Source of the DNA: Atopsyche davidsoni
Taxonomy: Eukaryota; Arthropoda; Insecta; Trichoptera; Hydrobiosidae
Direction of reading: 5' to 3'
DNA: 64,000 bases
Assembly (NCBI GenBank): GCA_022113835.1
Contig: JAILWY010000028.1
Coordinates: 6,919,001-6,983,000, forward strand
Under the pieces are notes generated by a model, which was not told where the DNA came from, ran no database searches, and was given only the letters and a program-made list of their open reading frames with translations. Below, piece after piece: positions 1-11,749 of this stretch. Positions within the stretch are counted from its first letter, which is position 1. Each line of letters starts with the position of its first letter. A program made the position numbers and the translations under genes.

Positions 1-2942
1 TGTCCTTCCCACTCGCAGCATCCTGAAATCTCTTCAAAACAATTTTCACATTATTTCCATTTGTTTGATTTATTGATTTGTTTATATGAAATGATTTCAG
101 TTGCTGACAAATTAGATAAGCGGTAATGTAATGAACTCATTCCGGGCCGACATTTATCTAGAGTTTAATTAATATCAGCGCAAGTAGCCAATCGCGCATC
201 GTAATGATCAATTGTGGTTTCAGCGATAGGCAGGATGCAGTCCGAGAAAGGTCCGGACGGCTCGACGGCGGCAGTCAGGCCGAGTATCCCGCGAGCCGAG
301 CATCGTCCAGCCTCCGCCGCCGAGCTCTGAAGTCCGACTAGCAAACATATCACTGAAAGGTCAGATAATCACCCGCGAAGATTTCTGACCTATCATCCAA
401 CAGAAAAGTATAGGTTTTTCGATAGTAAGACCGTATAGTTGGGTTTTTTCGTTTAGTGTGTGTGGAGTGAAGATATGCAGTAAGCTGTGTAATTTATAGT
501 AGACCCTGTGGAATGTGATTTTTTTTAAATTTAGTGGTAACATTATATATCAATATAAATTAACATATTGATAAATAGTAATTTTGCTTCTCGCATTGAC
601 AATGCCAGCAAGAAAAAAAATAACCAAAGAATGTGCGAGGTTTTGGATCTTTAAATATATTAGAGGGGCCTTGGATATTAATTTTATTTTTTGATTTGAG
701 GTTATCATTTTTTTACAGTTTTGAGAGTTGTCGACTATTGTTTTATCCGACCGGTGCCGCGGAGCTATCGAGACATTTTATTATTTCAACTATACGATAG
801 AGTTGTGTGTAAAATACAAGACCCAAATGAGAAGTTCATTTAAATAATGTGTTTAATTTTTAAATAAATTTTAGCTAATATGTATAAATAAGTTTAAAAA
901 TAAAATAATGCCAATGCTTAAAAATATTTTTTTATTGAACAGTAATTACATCAACATATGTAACATCATTTTATAAAATACTTTTTATCTGATAAAAGAT
1001 TTACAATATAGATCCAACTGTTACAATTTTGTTGATAAAATTAAAATTAGGTCGATTAAACATAAAAACAAATAGTAATAAAATAACTTAAAAATTGCTG
1101 TTCTGTTACATTTAAATTATAATTTTAATTGAAGTTTACTTAAACTCAGGCACAATTGTATAGGAATCGCGTAACGGTGAATGTTATATATTTTTAAGCA
1201 TTTTGCTTTGTCATTTATCTCTCGCAAGATTATTTTTTTTATCAAATCTTATTCAAATAGAAGATAATCGGACATAATCTCTGCGGATGATAACAGTTGT
1301 ATATGTGTCTGTCTCCGGCGCGCTGAGAGAATGAGGCACCAGAACAACACTGTTCCCTCAGACAGGAATTACTAGTAAACATTCATTAAATTCAGTCAGA
1401 AAGGATCAAAAACGATAGAACAACAAATCTTCAAACAATCCGATTCACAAAATCAATAAAACAATGAACACGAAAATATTTTAGACTTCAACTGCAAAGC
1501 AAGAATTTCTTGTAATATTGTATTTGAACTTTTTTCGAAAAGAGAAAGTTGTTGAGTTTTATTTTTTTAGTTTGAAATGTAGCGGGAACGCACGATATCA
1601 ATGTTTCTTGGAAAAAAGTAAATACGTCCAAATCGTAATTTTTAATTATTATAAAAAAAATCAGAGCTACGATTGATTCGAGGTGTGAAATTAGTTTTTT
1701 TACTGTACAAAAATATTTTCAAAAGAAATATAAACATAATGTATTTGGGAGTTTTAAACATCTTTCGGTTCATGAGCGATGTAAACACAAATATCACAAA
1801 GCCGCGTCGAGGTTATCAACCCTTTGACTGCCAAAGATTGTCAGAGTAAATAGTATTTTGATAATACCTTTTTTTTTTAAATAATTACATTAAAAATCTA
1901 CAAAATATTACTTCATGCGGATTTAAAGTAGTTTAACATGATTTCATATTAATTCATGAATGATTTTTATAAGTTTTGCCTATGATATATTTTGAGTCGT
2001 TGCATCTCAAAATAAAATCCTCAATATGTCTAGATAGCAGTCATTCGTTTTATCAATTACATAAGTACCAGTCCTTATAACGCGAAAACATAATTAAAAA
2101 TGATCGTAATGTTTATTTATATATATATAGTATTGCGCATTCAATCAATTTATCTTGGATGTCTTCGTATAATTCATTCGGCGCTATCAATCAATAGTAA
2201 GTTTTCATTCAAATAGATTCATTCACCGTAGTTACATATTTTGATAAATCTCATGGAGTAACAAAAAATTTGTTAGATAAAAAAAATTTAACTATCCAAA
2301 CGAAAATTTGTCTTGGTTCATAAAAGAAAAAGTAAGATCTCAACATTTATAATTAATAGCCAGAGAATAATTGAAAATCAACTAGTGTTGTTCCACACAA
2401 GTCACGATGATATTTTTCTGAGAGTTTCTTTAATAATTTTTCAATATTTTAAAAAATGTAATTAATCATTATCAACTAGTGTTGTAAAGAAATATTTGAA
2501 AAGTTGGAGTGACACTGTCAAGGTTTGTCTTATCCTCTTCTTGCACGCATCCAACCGAAACTATTTTGACAGCACATCAAACATGGCCGCCCTCCGACAC
2601 TTTTGTTTTGATCGTGAACGCTGGAAACTACATCGACAGAGCAATGATCAAACCATATCTAACTGGGATTTTTTCCAGTAATTCTCTAAACACATTGAAT
2701 GGCAATAATACTGAGTTAATTATCCATAAAATAAGTCTATAAGTGACCAGCCTGGTTGTTTTCCCTATTATTTGCATTCCTATGTGCAGTTTTTTTTCAT
2801 GTTATCTTTTAGCTCTCGGAAAGAAGATGCTGATTATGTGTTAGTTACACGCAATAAAGTGAAACAAAGCAAAAAGCAAGGTCTTGAGTTGAGTGTTGTT
2901 AGTGATCTTGTGCATCTGTGATATCAGTTGAAAGTTTCAACC
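1..2942. other. AT-rich flank upstream of the MFS transporter
   Basis: Strongly AT-rich DNA with many short homopolymer runs and a short (TA)n run near 2118-2130. Apart from a GC-rich patch at about 223-340 (listed separately), I see no coding exon with family similarity. The short open frames around 2496-2742 show no recognisable protein. The last 100 bases before 2943 should hold the 5' UTR of the transporter gene, but I cannot place a transcription start. Confidence 0.6.
223..329 (+). other. GC-rich patch, possible terminal coding exon
   Basis: A sharply GC- and CpG-rich block inside AT-rich DNA. On the plus strand it follows a good acceptor (pyrimidine tract and TTTCAG ending at 222). 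A frame without stops then runs to a TGA at 327-329 and encodes a short Pro/Ala/Arg-rich peptide, so it could be the last exon of a gene that begins left of the window. The minus strand is also open (165-353), so the strand is not settled. No family is recognised. Confidence 0.22.
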
Positions 2943-5900
2943 ATGAAGATTGGAGAGGTTAGCCGAGAGTTCTTGCCCATAAAAGCGCACTACTTCTTCT
3001 TTTTTGCCGGTTAGTATAATTATCTTATTTCAAATAGTGTTAATAAATTGAATTATAAACATGTTGCTATATCCTCAATTAATAAAAACGAAAATTATTT
3101 TGACATGCCGTTGTCTGTAAGATTATCATAAAATCAACTTGATTCCAAAGTTGCAGTGGTGAAATTGTTATAATTCCCAGTATTCCAATTTATTCTATCT
3201 TTAGTAATTTTCTACATAAAATACATTGAACTCGTTATTTCCATTTCTTATGATAACCCGGGAAGACATCTACTATCTCATTTTATCTGAACAAAGAGAC
3301 TGTAAATAATATAAGAGTAGAGAGCCGCTAGCTAAAAATGGTCAACAAGTGTTAGTAGCAAAATTACGATAATTTTTTTGTGAGCGCTTTCATCTTTAAA
3401 GGCCTTTTTCAGACAAATCTAATTTCCAAGGGCATCACAAGCTCTAAAAAACTATAACGATTAGTATCTCACTCGCTTTTGATTACTTACTTACCTGGCC
3501 TTCTTCATTTATCAACGACATACCGGCTTAATTTTTAACACTCCGTATTTAAACAACGAATGTGAATAACTAAATTTATTCATATTAGTTGTTTAGATAT
3601 GGAGTATTACAAATCAAACCAGTTTGTTTTGGATATAGGAAGAATGGCAGGTAAGTAAATAATCTGAAGCGAATAGAGGCAATTATGACTAGAATTGGGT
3701 TAAAATTGTGCAAACCGTGCGACTTGCTTGACAGTTTTCGTTAATCAGTCCATCAGCAGAGACTCATTAATTATGGAGCCTATTAAATTATTAGATAATA
3801 TTGTTAACTCAGGATTAGTTGTAACTGCGTGTTTGTTCATCATATCAGAGGAAACCTTTTATTTGCTGAACTGTAAAGTCTTGAAGTCAGCATATTTAGA
3901 ATCAGGAAGTTATGCGACCTCAAAGGTTCCCACTTTTGTCTCTTGTAATTTGAAAGAAGATAAAGAGATAAGAAATGAACAATAAGTTTTTATGTTAACT
4001 TGATATTCAAAAAAAAAAATTATTCAACTATTATTTTATATTAAAAAAATACCCATTAATAAACAGATTTACTTTGTTAATATTATTTAATTGACTTGCA
4101 TAGAAACGGTGAAAAAATCCACAGTTTTTTTTTTGGTGCACTGATGTACTTTTGTTTTATTGAATAAGTTTTTGTTTGTAGCTCTGGGGCCGCTCTTGCC
4201 ACAGATGAACGTGTTTGGGCGGCAGCTGGGGGTGTCTCCGGTGGCCATGGGGACGGTGACCTCCATACTGCCGGTGCTGTGGGCTCTTGCCAAGCCTGGC
4301 TTCGGCTTCATTGTAGATTATTTCACGGTTAGTTATAAATTGAGTTCAGAATTAAAGGGAAGGAAAAAAATCCTTACTATACTTGCAGAGATACTCTGTT
4401 TGATAATGCCAACGTGAAAGGTTGGCGAAACCGGTCACAAATAAAAACGAACATGTGGAAAATCACTCAAGTATTTTATTCAAAAATATTAAACTATTTG
4501 CATCAAAAAATATAAACTGGGAACAATATTAAATATTCTTTAAATAATAATTTTAGTCTGGCTTTTATGAAAATCTTTGACTGGAGTGAGACCCATCGTG
4601 ATATCCACAGACAGAATGTTTTAAGATTAGAAAGCCTACCTGTTGGGAAGTTTGCAGGTTGAAATATTAAATTCCACGGGGATGGTTAATCTTATAGTGA
4701 GATGATGATGGTAAAGATGACAATATTTGGGCAAAGTGCTACATAAGACTTTAGCGAAGTGGTAATGGTTCATTCTGGTATCCATATTGAAAATTCAATC
4801 ACTGGCTTGTGGCTATTAGAGTAACTTGATGAAATACCACTTTATAGTTGGATAGGAACTGAAGAGCTGTGTATGTATTGTGACTGCACGGGGCTTGTAT
4901 ATTATATTCAGTATTTCAGTGCACGAGGTTGGTGTGTATAGTAGAGTGAGCTAGAGCACATTCATAGTTCAATTTTTCCAATGTTTGAAATGAAGTATTT
5001 TTGATATATTTAGACAGTCTATTGAAAGAGTAAAGATACAAACTCCTAATTTTATCCGACAACTGTGGCACATATTTAAACAATGGTTAATATTTTCGCC
5101 AAGAGACATATTAATATATCATATCATCATGCTACAATACTTGGAATATATGCAATCAAATTCCATTTATGTCTCGCAATTTTTTATCCTCTGGTTTATG
5201 CAATAAACCTGTAAGTGTATATTTTAGATATAGTTGAATATTTTTTATTAAAGACAAAACGCAAGGCTATCTTCATGTCACTTATCATGCTGATGTCCGG
5301 ATCATATTGCTGCCTCTATTTTCTCCCGGAGCCGCCCCTTGATGCGATGCGATCGACTGGTCCCCTGCTGCTGGACTATCAGATCACCGGAAACATAAGC
5401 GTGATGCCCATACACAACTTGTGCAACCTCAATGTGAGTCCCGTTCTCAGCAATGTCTCGTCTCTTTGATCTTTTAAATATTTTAATATTAAGAATGCCT
5501 TCTCAATAAATAGCTTATTGGTACAGATGTCCATAAACTTCCTGTCATGTTTATGATGCTTTTTAAAGGTTACTTTGGAGTAGACTTAAATGTGAACGTT
5601 ACAATTGTGTGGAAGGATCCTTTGAAAATACCCAGAAGGTTGCAAGTTGCTGGACTCTACTCGTCTTTCTATATTACTCGCCGATTTTCATGATATTTTA
5701 TTTTGCATAAACTTCCATGAGAGTTGAACTCTCAATATTCTTGGTGTATGTGTTAGCATAAATGTGGCGCATATATATTTATACATATATGCAGGTGTAA
5801 AGGAACTGACAACAACCTGGTCTTGAGATTCCAAAAAAAAATTCAATTCAGATTCAAAACTTTATACTGTCCATCGAGAAGATACAATTCATCAAGATTC

Positions 5901-8900
5901 CTTTACTATCCGCTTAAAATGTACGTTTTATATATTTTCAGCATAAAGGGTGCAATGTAGACACGGAAGAAAACTTTTTGATAGGTTCCTGCGGATGGAT
6001 ATGCAAAGAGAACTTGCAGCAGCATCAGAACGATGTTGTGCATAATTTTATATTTAGAAAAAAAGACATTTCTAAAAGTGCAAACCTGACCATGTTATTT
6101 TACAACAGTAACACACCTCTGAAATGTGTAAATTTAGGCATGAAGGATGTTTCACTACCGATTGAGCATGTGTTAAACAAAAATAAAATTAGAAGTGCCC
6201 TCGACACCACAAATGCCACATCCGTCTTTCATGATGATATAATTGAAAGACACAACAAAACGACATGCTCTTCACATTGCTCTCAACTTTCGTGTGCTTT
6301 TAACTTCAACGACACTGCTGACGTGCTGGACTTGAATAAGAATCATTCCCTGTATGGTTCCATCACATTCTGGGGCTTTGTTATTTTCATGTGCATCGGC
6401 ACCGTGGCATTTAACGTTGCCAATTGCATCAGCGATGCAGTCTGCTTTGATGTACTCGGTGAGTGTTATTTTTGAAAGGATTCACTAGAATATAATCTAT
6501 GATTCAATTTCAATATGTGATACTTCGTATTTACAGCAAATATGAATACTCAAAAGGCTAGTTACAAATGTAATTACTAAATATTTTCGTTTTTCGAGGA
6601 AGTCATTAGACTTTACATATGAATATACCAATAAACTTATTATAAAATTGTTTAAGTAATTTCCTAACAATTCGGTTAATCATATTTCCAATTCAATGTA
6701 AATATTTGTGTCAACTCCACATCGCAGGGCCACGGCGCAGCATGCGGTATGGCTGGCAACGAGCATTTGGCACTGTAGGGTACGGATTGACAGCTTTGGT
6801 CTCTGGTTGGGCCGTGGACTGGTATAGCTCCAACCCGCTTCGAAAGGACTTTACTCCTGCCTTTATCCTCACCATTGGCTTCACCTTAGCGGACCTCTTC
6901 TTCTGTCGCAAGCTTCAGGTAAATATTGTCCTTTTAAAACATCAAGATTCTTAACATTCCACCATATGCTGCGGACTGCAATGGGTTGTGGTTAAGTCTT
7001 TTGAAGTCAGTTCCAGATTTCTAATATTACATCCAGAAAGGAGCTCGAAAATTTCTCAGTTAAAATAAATTTTTCTTCAACAATTAGACGGTGGTCAGTG
7101 AGTGTGAAGAGATCGAGATGAAAGCTTTTCTTAGCGTATGCTTCCTATTTTTGAAGGATTGATGGCTGATTATGAGATTGGCGGTATTAACTAGTTTGCT
7201 AGCGTGTATTTAGATGTTGAATACATCAAGTAAGAACTTCGAGGCACTAATTGAGAATACTTGGCTTGCAAAATCCGGATATTTTCTAAGATGTAGCTTT
7301 ACGATAATTCAATCAAGGGTTTCCAAAATAAAGATAAGAAATAACTTATTCGCAAGATGAAATTATTGAAATTATTCACGGAAGACAATATATTTGCAGA
7401 GAATTGACTAAGTATAAGTGGTCCGATAAGAGAGTTTCGCGTTAGTGTCTGACTGTGTTTAATAGCTCTTCATAGAGTCCGATCTCTGTCATGTGTGTTT
7501 GATGAGCAAAAGAAATGGAGAGACTTCGGTCTTAGATTGCCAACAAAAAAAAATAATTAAAAAACCGAGTGTGGAGAAGGATTGATTGTCAGTGGCTAGG
7601 TTGATAATGTTGATTCGTTTTTGCCAGTTGCCAACCATGTCGCGGCCAGAGAAAGCGGGCGCTGCGCTGGGAGACCTGCTGTGCCAGTGGTCGGTGATAG
7701 CGTTCCTGTTCTTCGCCGTCATTGCGGGCATGTTCGATAGCTTCATCATCTACTATATGTTCTGGTTGGTACCGATTACCTGTCAGCTGGCCTGTATGGG
7801 TCCTAAACCATGTTAGACCGAAGACCAGCGCTAGAAGGCTTCAAATGAATACCAAATGAAAACAAATACCATAATAGTTTTCAAAAAGTCAATGGTTTAT
7901 TACCATTTAAAGTAATAAAATAACTTGGTTTTATTATAAAGTTATTTTATGATTTACTTGCTTGCTATGGCGACCACTGTTAGCGGGCAACCAAATTGAC
8001 TAAACTGATGTGCGTAGCGTGCGTGCGAAATCTAGTCTATACACTCTTTGATTTTTTTTCTTCCATTTAGCAACTCCGAATTAATTATGAGATTTTTGTT
8101 AATAAATTAAATGTTATTGTTACACAATAGCTTATATTATATTTATATTTTAAGCGGGTAACCAAATCGACTAAACTGATGTGCGAAGCGAACAAAATTC
8201 GCGTAAAATTGCGTGTGTGAAATCTAGTCTATACACTCTTTGATTTGCATGTAGTCAAATAAATAGTTTCCTATAAAATGTTGAACCACTTCATACACAC
8301 TTTGTGGATTATTTGGCATCACAACAACACCACTTTGTCCTAAAAATTGTTCAATAATTGGAGGATTATCATTCTCTGACCACTCCACTTCTTCATTGTC
8401 ACTTTGTTCAGAATCACTGGACAGTATTGGTAAAACTCTATGTCTTATAGGATGAAAAAATTCTTCATCACTTTCACACTCGCTATCAACTTCAGCAATA
8501 TCGACATCTTCAACTTCACTCAGAAGCCATTATTATTATAATTTTAAAAGATGTTCAATCGTCAAAAGTCGAGCTAAAACTGAATTATTTTTTAAAAATA
8601 TCTGTTCAATGTCCCTTACCCTTAAATGATGGATGTTTATATAAAAAAGTGTAAAATATTAGAGTTTGCTTAGTCTATACATTTAAATTATGAGTGATCG
8701 GCATGAAAACAATAACAAGACGAAATGTATAGTTCCTTATCTTTATTATATAAACAAATGTTAAAGAAGTAACGTTGACAGAGTCTAAACAAACATTACG
8801 AGCTGTAAACCTTAAGAGTAAAATGACCTTCTGCTGCTTTTAGAGTAAACACATTCAAAAAGGTACTGATACCCGCCCCGCTTTTAGACAGCAGTCCGCG

Positions 8901-11362
8901 TAACGGGTACTAGTACCCGCCCCGCCTTTAGTGTGTTAATAGTATAAAGTTCTTGGATGCTAAGCCACATTCTTATTTCCTTCTTCCTTATTTGACGTTT
9001 TAACTCTGGTAATGAAAACAATTACATGATTTTTGTCACATGTGCTTGATATTGGTTTTACGAATACTACAGGTTCATAGAAGAGCTGGCTACCTCCTTG
9101 AATTGCATGGACAATATCAAACTGCTGGAGGGGCTGACGGTGGCCGCCGAGTCCTTTGGGGGAGAGCTTCTCTTCTTTGCAATATCTGGTAATTCTCACT
9201 TGATTTGCATTTACGCTAGAGTAACAATGCCATTTGAGCACTGACCTTGTGTACAGTACAAACAAGTTCTGTGATGGAGTATGGGAGTAACCTTTGGGCT
9301 GGTGCCTCAAGGTTTTTGCTTATCATGCTTGACACGATGGCATGACACTTACGAGGAACCTTCGACCTTTTGAAAACAGAAGGCTTTAAATTTTTTCTAC
9401 TGTCTTTATCACGGGTTCTGTTCTGAAAAGCTTTCATCTTTGTTCCCAAATCACCTTGCTTGTTCCGTGTAATGATATTTCTATTTGGACTACCTCATCA
9501 ATTGCTTATGTCCACTAATAGACTAGACATTTTACAAAGACTGATGCAGATAAAAACATTGCGGCATAGCATCCTGAAAACCATTGTGAATGTAGCCTAA
9601 ATTTATACCTGCACTTCAGGGGATTGATTCAGTTGGTTTAATTTGTGATTTCTTCCTTATTTTAGGTAAGATCTTGAAGAAGTTTGGATTCGGCCACTCA
9701 CTGACGTTCTGCCTCGTGTGCTACGCTGTACGGCTCTTCCTCATCTCCCTCATCACCCACCCGTGGCAGATACTCATCATTGAGGTGACTAACTTGCTTA
9801 TACTTTGCGAAGCTTTGTATGCACGCTCCCGTTTCACTGTGGTTTTTTGTCACCTACCCACATGGAATACTATTGTGTGGGTTTTGACTGATAGACATAG
9901 ATTTCATTTCACTAGAGCGTGGTAGAATTAACGTCCTAAATGTGTGCAATTGCAATAGATATTTAAATTATTTTAACAATGTTTAACGTTTACTAATGGA
10001 AATGTTACTTGTGCATGTTTCGAGCATCACATTTTTTCAATTCTATAAACTCCATTGTTGGTTTTTTGTAACTTCTGTAACCAAACTGGAAGCAGTCGCA
10101 TTTTTATGAAACTACTTGCTAATCTGCCTCCCTTATTATTTCTTACTCTTGTGGAGTAGTGTGTGTATCGGATGAAGTTTTTTGACGGCTTGTTCAATTG
10201 TCTCTAAAGAACTTTGTGGCGCTACCTCTCACTCCAGGGGGAGGAGGGGTGCATGAAAGAGATATAATTTTATGAGAGAGGGATGCATGTACACTTGAAA
10301 CAGATTGCTTAGGTGTGATCCGCTCATAGAGTAAACAAAAAAATAAAAAGTTGTATTGAAACTTCGTACTGTCTTATTTTCAGGTGGTTATGCAGGGTCC
10401 TACATATGCACTGTGTTATGCCACTATTGTCGGTTACGCCGCAGCCGTAGCCCCTCCTGGCCTGTCTGCAACACTTCAGGGGATAGTGGCTGGCATGGAT
10501 GATGGATTAGGTTAGTTACAGTCTGCATCAGTGTACCTTACTGTCCATTAATAATAGGGAACTTTGCATGATTGTATGATTCGTTTTATGCTCGGTGGAG
10601 GAGATGACACGGCTACCTGAACTAACTTTGATGGACATGTGGTTGATATGGGTGACATCCATACTCAGTGACCATTTATGTGCACGCTCATTATCTGTGT
10701 TGGTATATCTGTAGTACTCTGTGATATTTTGGATCCTGTATGTTGAAGGTTTTGCCCTGGGGTCACTGCTTGGTGGGATGCTGTACCAGAACGTGGGCGG
10801 GCGCGTTGCCTTCCGGCTGTTTGCTGCCATTGCTGCCTTGGCTGCCGTGGCACACGCCATCCTGCGAGTCACTGTGCTGAAGCATGTTATTATTCAGGTT
10901 ACTACAGCTATAATTCTTTTTATATTAAGATCTGGTCATATCCAAGCCCAGATAAACATTTTATAAACTACACTACTGTATGTGAGTAGAAGGCTGTAAG
11001 TGGAAGAGGCAGGTAGGCAAGCTTATTTAAGTGATTAGAGGCAATTGCAAACGTGTCTTGCTGTCATCTGGGGCTAATAGAGCCCATAAGATTCGCTACA
11101 TTTTTAATGCCATGAATGAAATCCATGCTTAATAATCTGAACGAGTAGTCTACATTGTAGGAATTATGTCCATTTACCCTCATTGATGTAAACTTATACC
11201 AATAGTCTTCAATACTTGCTGGTGAATTTTTAGGTGGAGAATACGCAGGAGGCAGAGGAGCCGCCCGAAGAAGAAGTGAAGTTCGACATGCAGGAGCAGC
11301 CTCCGGTCGGCACCCAGCTCTTCAAAGGAGATGGGGACTGCATCAGCCACGCAACATCCTGA
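2943..11362 (+). CDS. MFSD6-like major facilitator superfamily transporter
   Basis: A multi-pass membrane transporter of the MFS, closest by eye to the MFSD6 branch; its substrate is unknown. Eleven exons: 2943-3009, 4182-4327, 5254-5433, 5942-6458, 6728-6918, 7628-7764, 9073-9188, 9666-9784, 10384-10510, 10749-10897 and 11234-11362, together 1878 nt (625 aa). The first exon has the short N-terminal stretch and KAHYFFFFA start of helix 1 typical of the family. Exon 2 carries LGPLLPQMN and the KPGFGFIVD signature between helices 2 and 3. Exon 4 encodes a very long Cys-rich non-cytosolic loop (about residues 132-270) with several N-glycosylation sequons (NLT, NAT, NKT, NDT), then a helix. Exon 5 begins GPRRSMRYGWQRAFGT, the family's conserved loop. 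The last exon is an acidic cytosolic tail. Start chosen as the first ATG before helix 1. Its introns hold a Penelope terminal fragment and a piggyBac remnant. Family call firm; orthology within MFSD6-like proteins not resolved. Confidence 0.85.
4393..4490 (+). repeat. Penelope-like terminal repeat fragment with hammerhead-like fold
   Basis: Intronic copy of the dispersed repeat that also lies directly after the Penelope GIY-YIG reading frame at 48141-48240, to which it is almost identical. It has a 6-bp hairpin (GCCAAC at 4408-4413 with GTTGGC at 4421-4426), flanked by TTGATAA before and GAAA then CCGGTC after. The tail contains the shared word ATCACTCAAGTATTTTA. Orientation is plus. Confidence 0.7.
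7983..8939 (-). mobile_element. Degenerate piggyBac-like DNA transposon
   Basis: It lies in intron 6 of the transporter gene. The right part ends at a TTAA (8936-8939) next to GC-rich subterminal sequence with a perfect 16-bp palindrome CGGGTACTAGTACCCG (8904-8919) and two copies of a TACCCGCCCCGC motif. A transposase-like fragment on the minus strand occupies 8224-8520. At the other end an approximately 70-90 bp segment is duplicated in tandem (7983-8053 and 8154-8245). TTAA targets are characteristic of piggyBac elements; the exact left border is uncertain. Confidence 0.5.
8224..8520 (-). pseudogene. piggyBac transposase N-terminal fragment
   Basis: A minus-strand open frame of about 98 codons. 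It starts in a Glu/Asp/Ser-rich stretch (DVDIAEVDSECESDEE) and continues to FLGQSGVV, then QSVYEVVQHFIGNYLFDYM, which resembles the start of the piggyBac DDE domain. The frame then runs straight into terminal-repeat sequence and stops at 8224-8226, so the whole catalytic core is missing. Just upstream an ATG (about 8529) is out of frame by one base and followed by a TGA, so even the N-terminus is broken. Confidence 0.5.
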
Positions 11363-11583
11363 TGACTCAACTACGCCTCGGCTGCTCCTGAGGATATAGT
11401 TAACACTCCGCTAGAGTCTTTCACTGCAAGGAAGACAAATATGAACTCATAAAGTTCTATAATTTTAAGGGTTAGGTTAGTTACTCAAAACTCTTGGAAT
11501 GCAATTTTATACAAAATATACATTAGCTTTTTTACTGAAGAGTTAGTCATTTTGGATACAATTTTTTAAAATTGAAATGTGTT

Positions 11584-11729
11584 AATATAAATAAAACTAA
11601 AATGCGTAAGAGACTACTGAAATTTTTCCACTGGCACCTTGAGAGCTCTTTTACCACCAAGTACGAAAGCTCTCATTGTCCCAGTGTAAAATTTCAGTAG
11701 TCTCTTTAATTTAAGTTTTATTTATATAA
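11584..11729. repeat. Long imperfect palindrome in the 3' UTR region
   Basis: Two arms of about 70 bases face each other with almost no loop. The left arm reads from ATATAAATAAAACT through AAGAGACTACTGAAATTT to GAGAGCTCTTTT. The right arm is its reverse complement with a few mismatches and small gaps. It lies about 220 bases after the transporter stop codon and contains an AATAAA. It could be a foldback MITE or a transcribed hairpin. Confidence 0.75.
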
Positions 11730-11742
11730 AGGAGTTATACAA

Positions 11743-11748
11743 AATAAA
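11743..11748 (+). promoter_or_regulatory. Candidate polyadenylation signal of the MFS gene
   Basis: AATAAA about 380 bases after the stop codon; another AATAAA lies inside the palindrome at about 11589. No cleavage site can be confirmed. Confidence 0.35.
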
Positions 11749-11749
11749 G

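Noticed and set aside
2496..2742. Short overlapping open frames upstream of the transporter
   Set aside because: No family similarity, no convincing splice context, and the two frames overlap each other.
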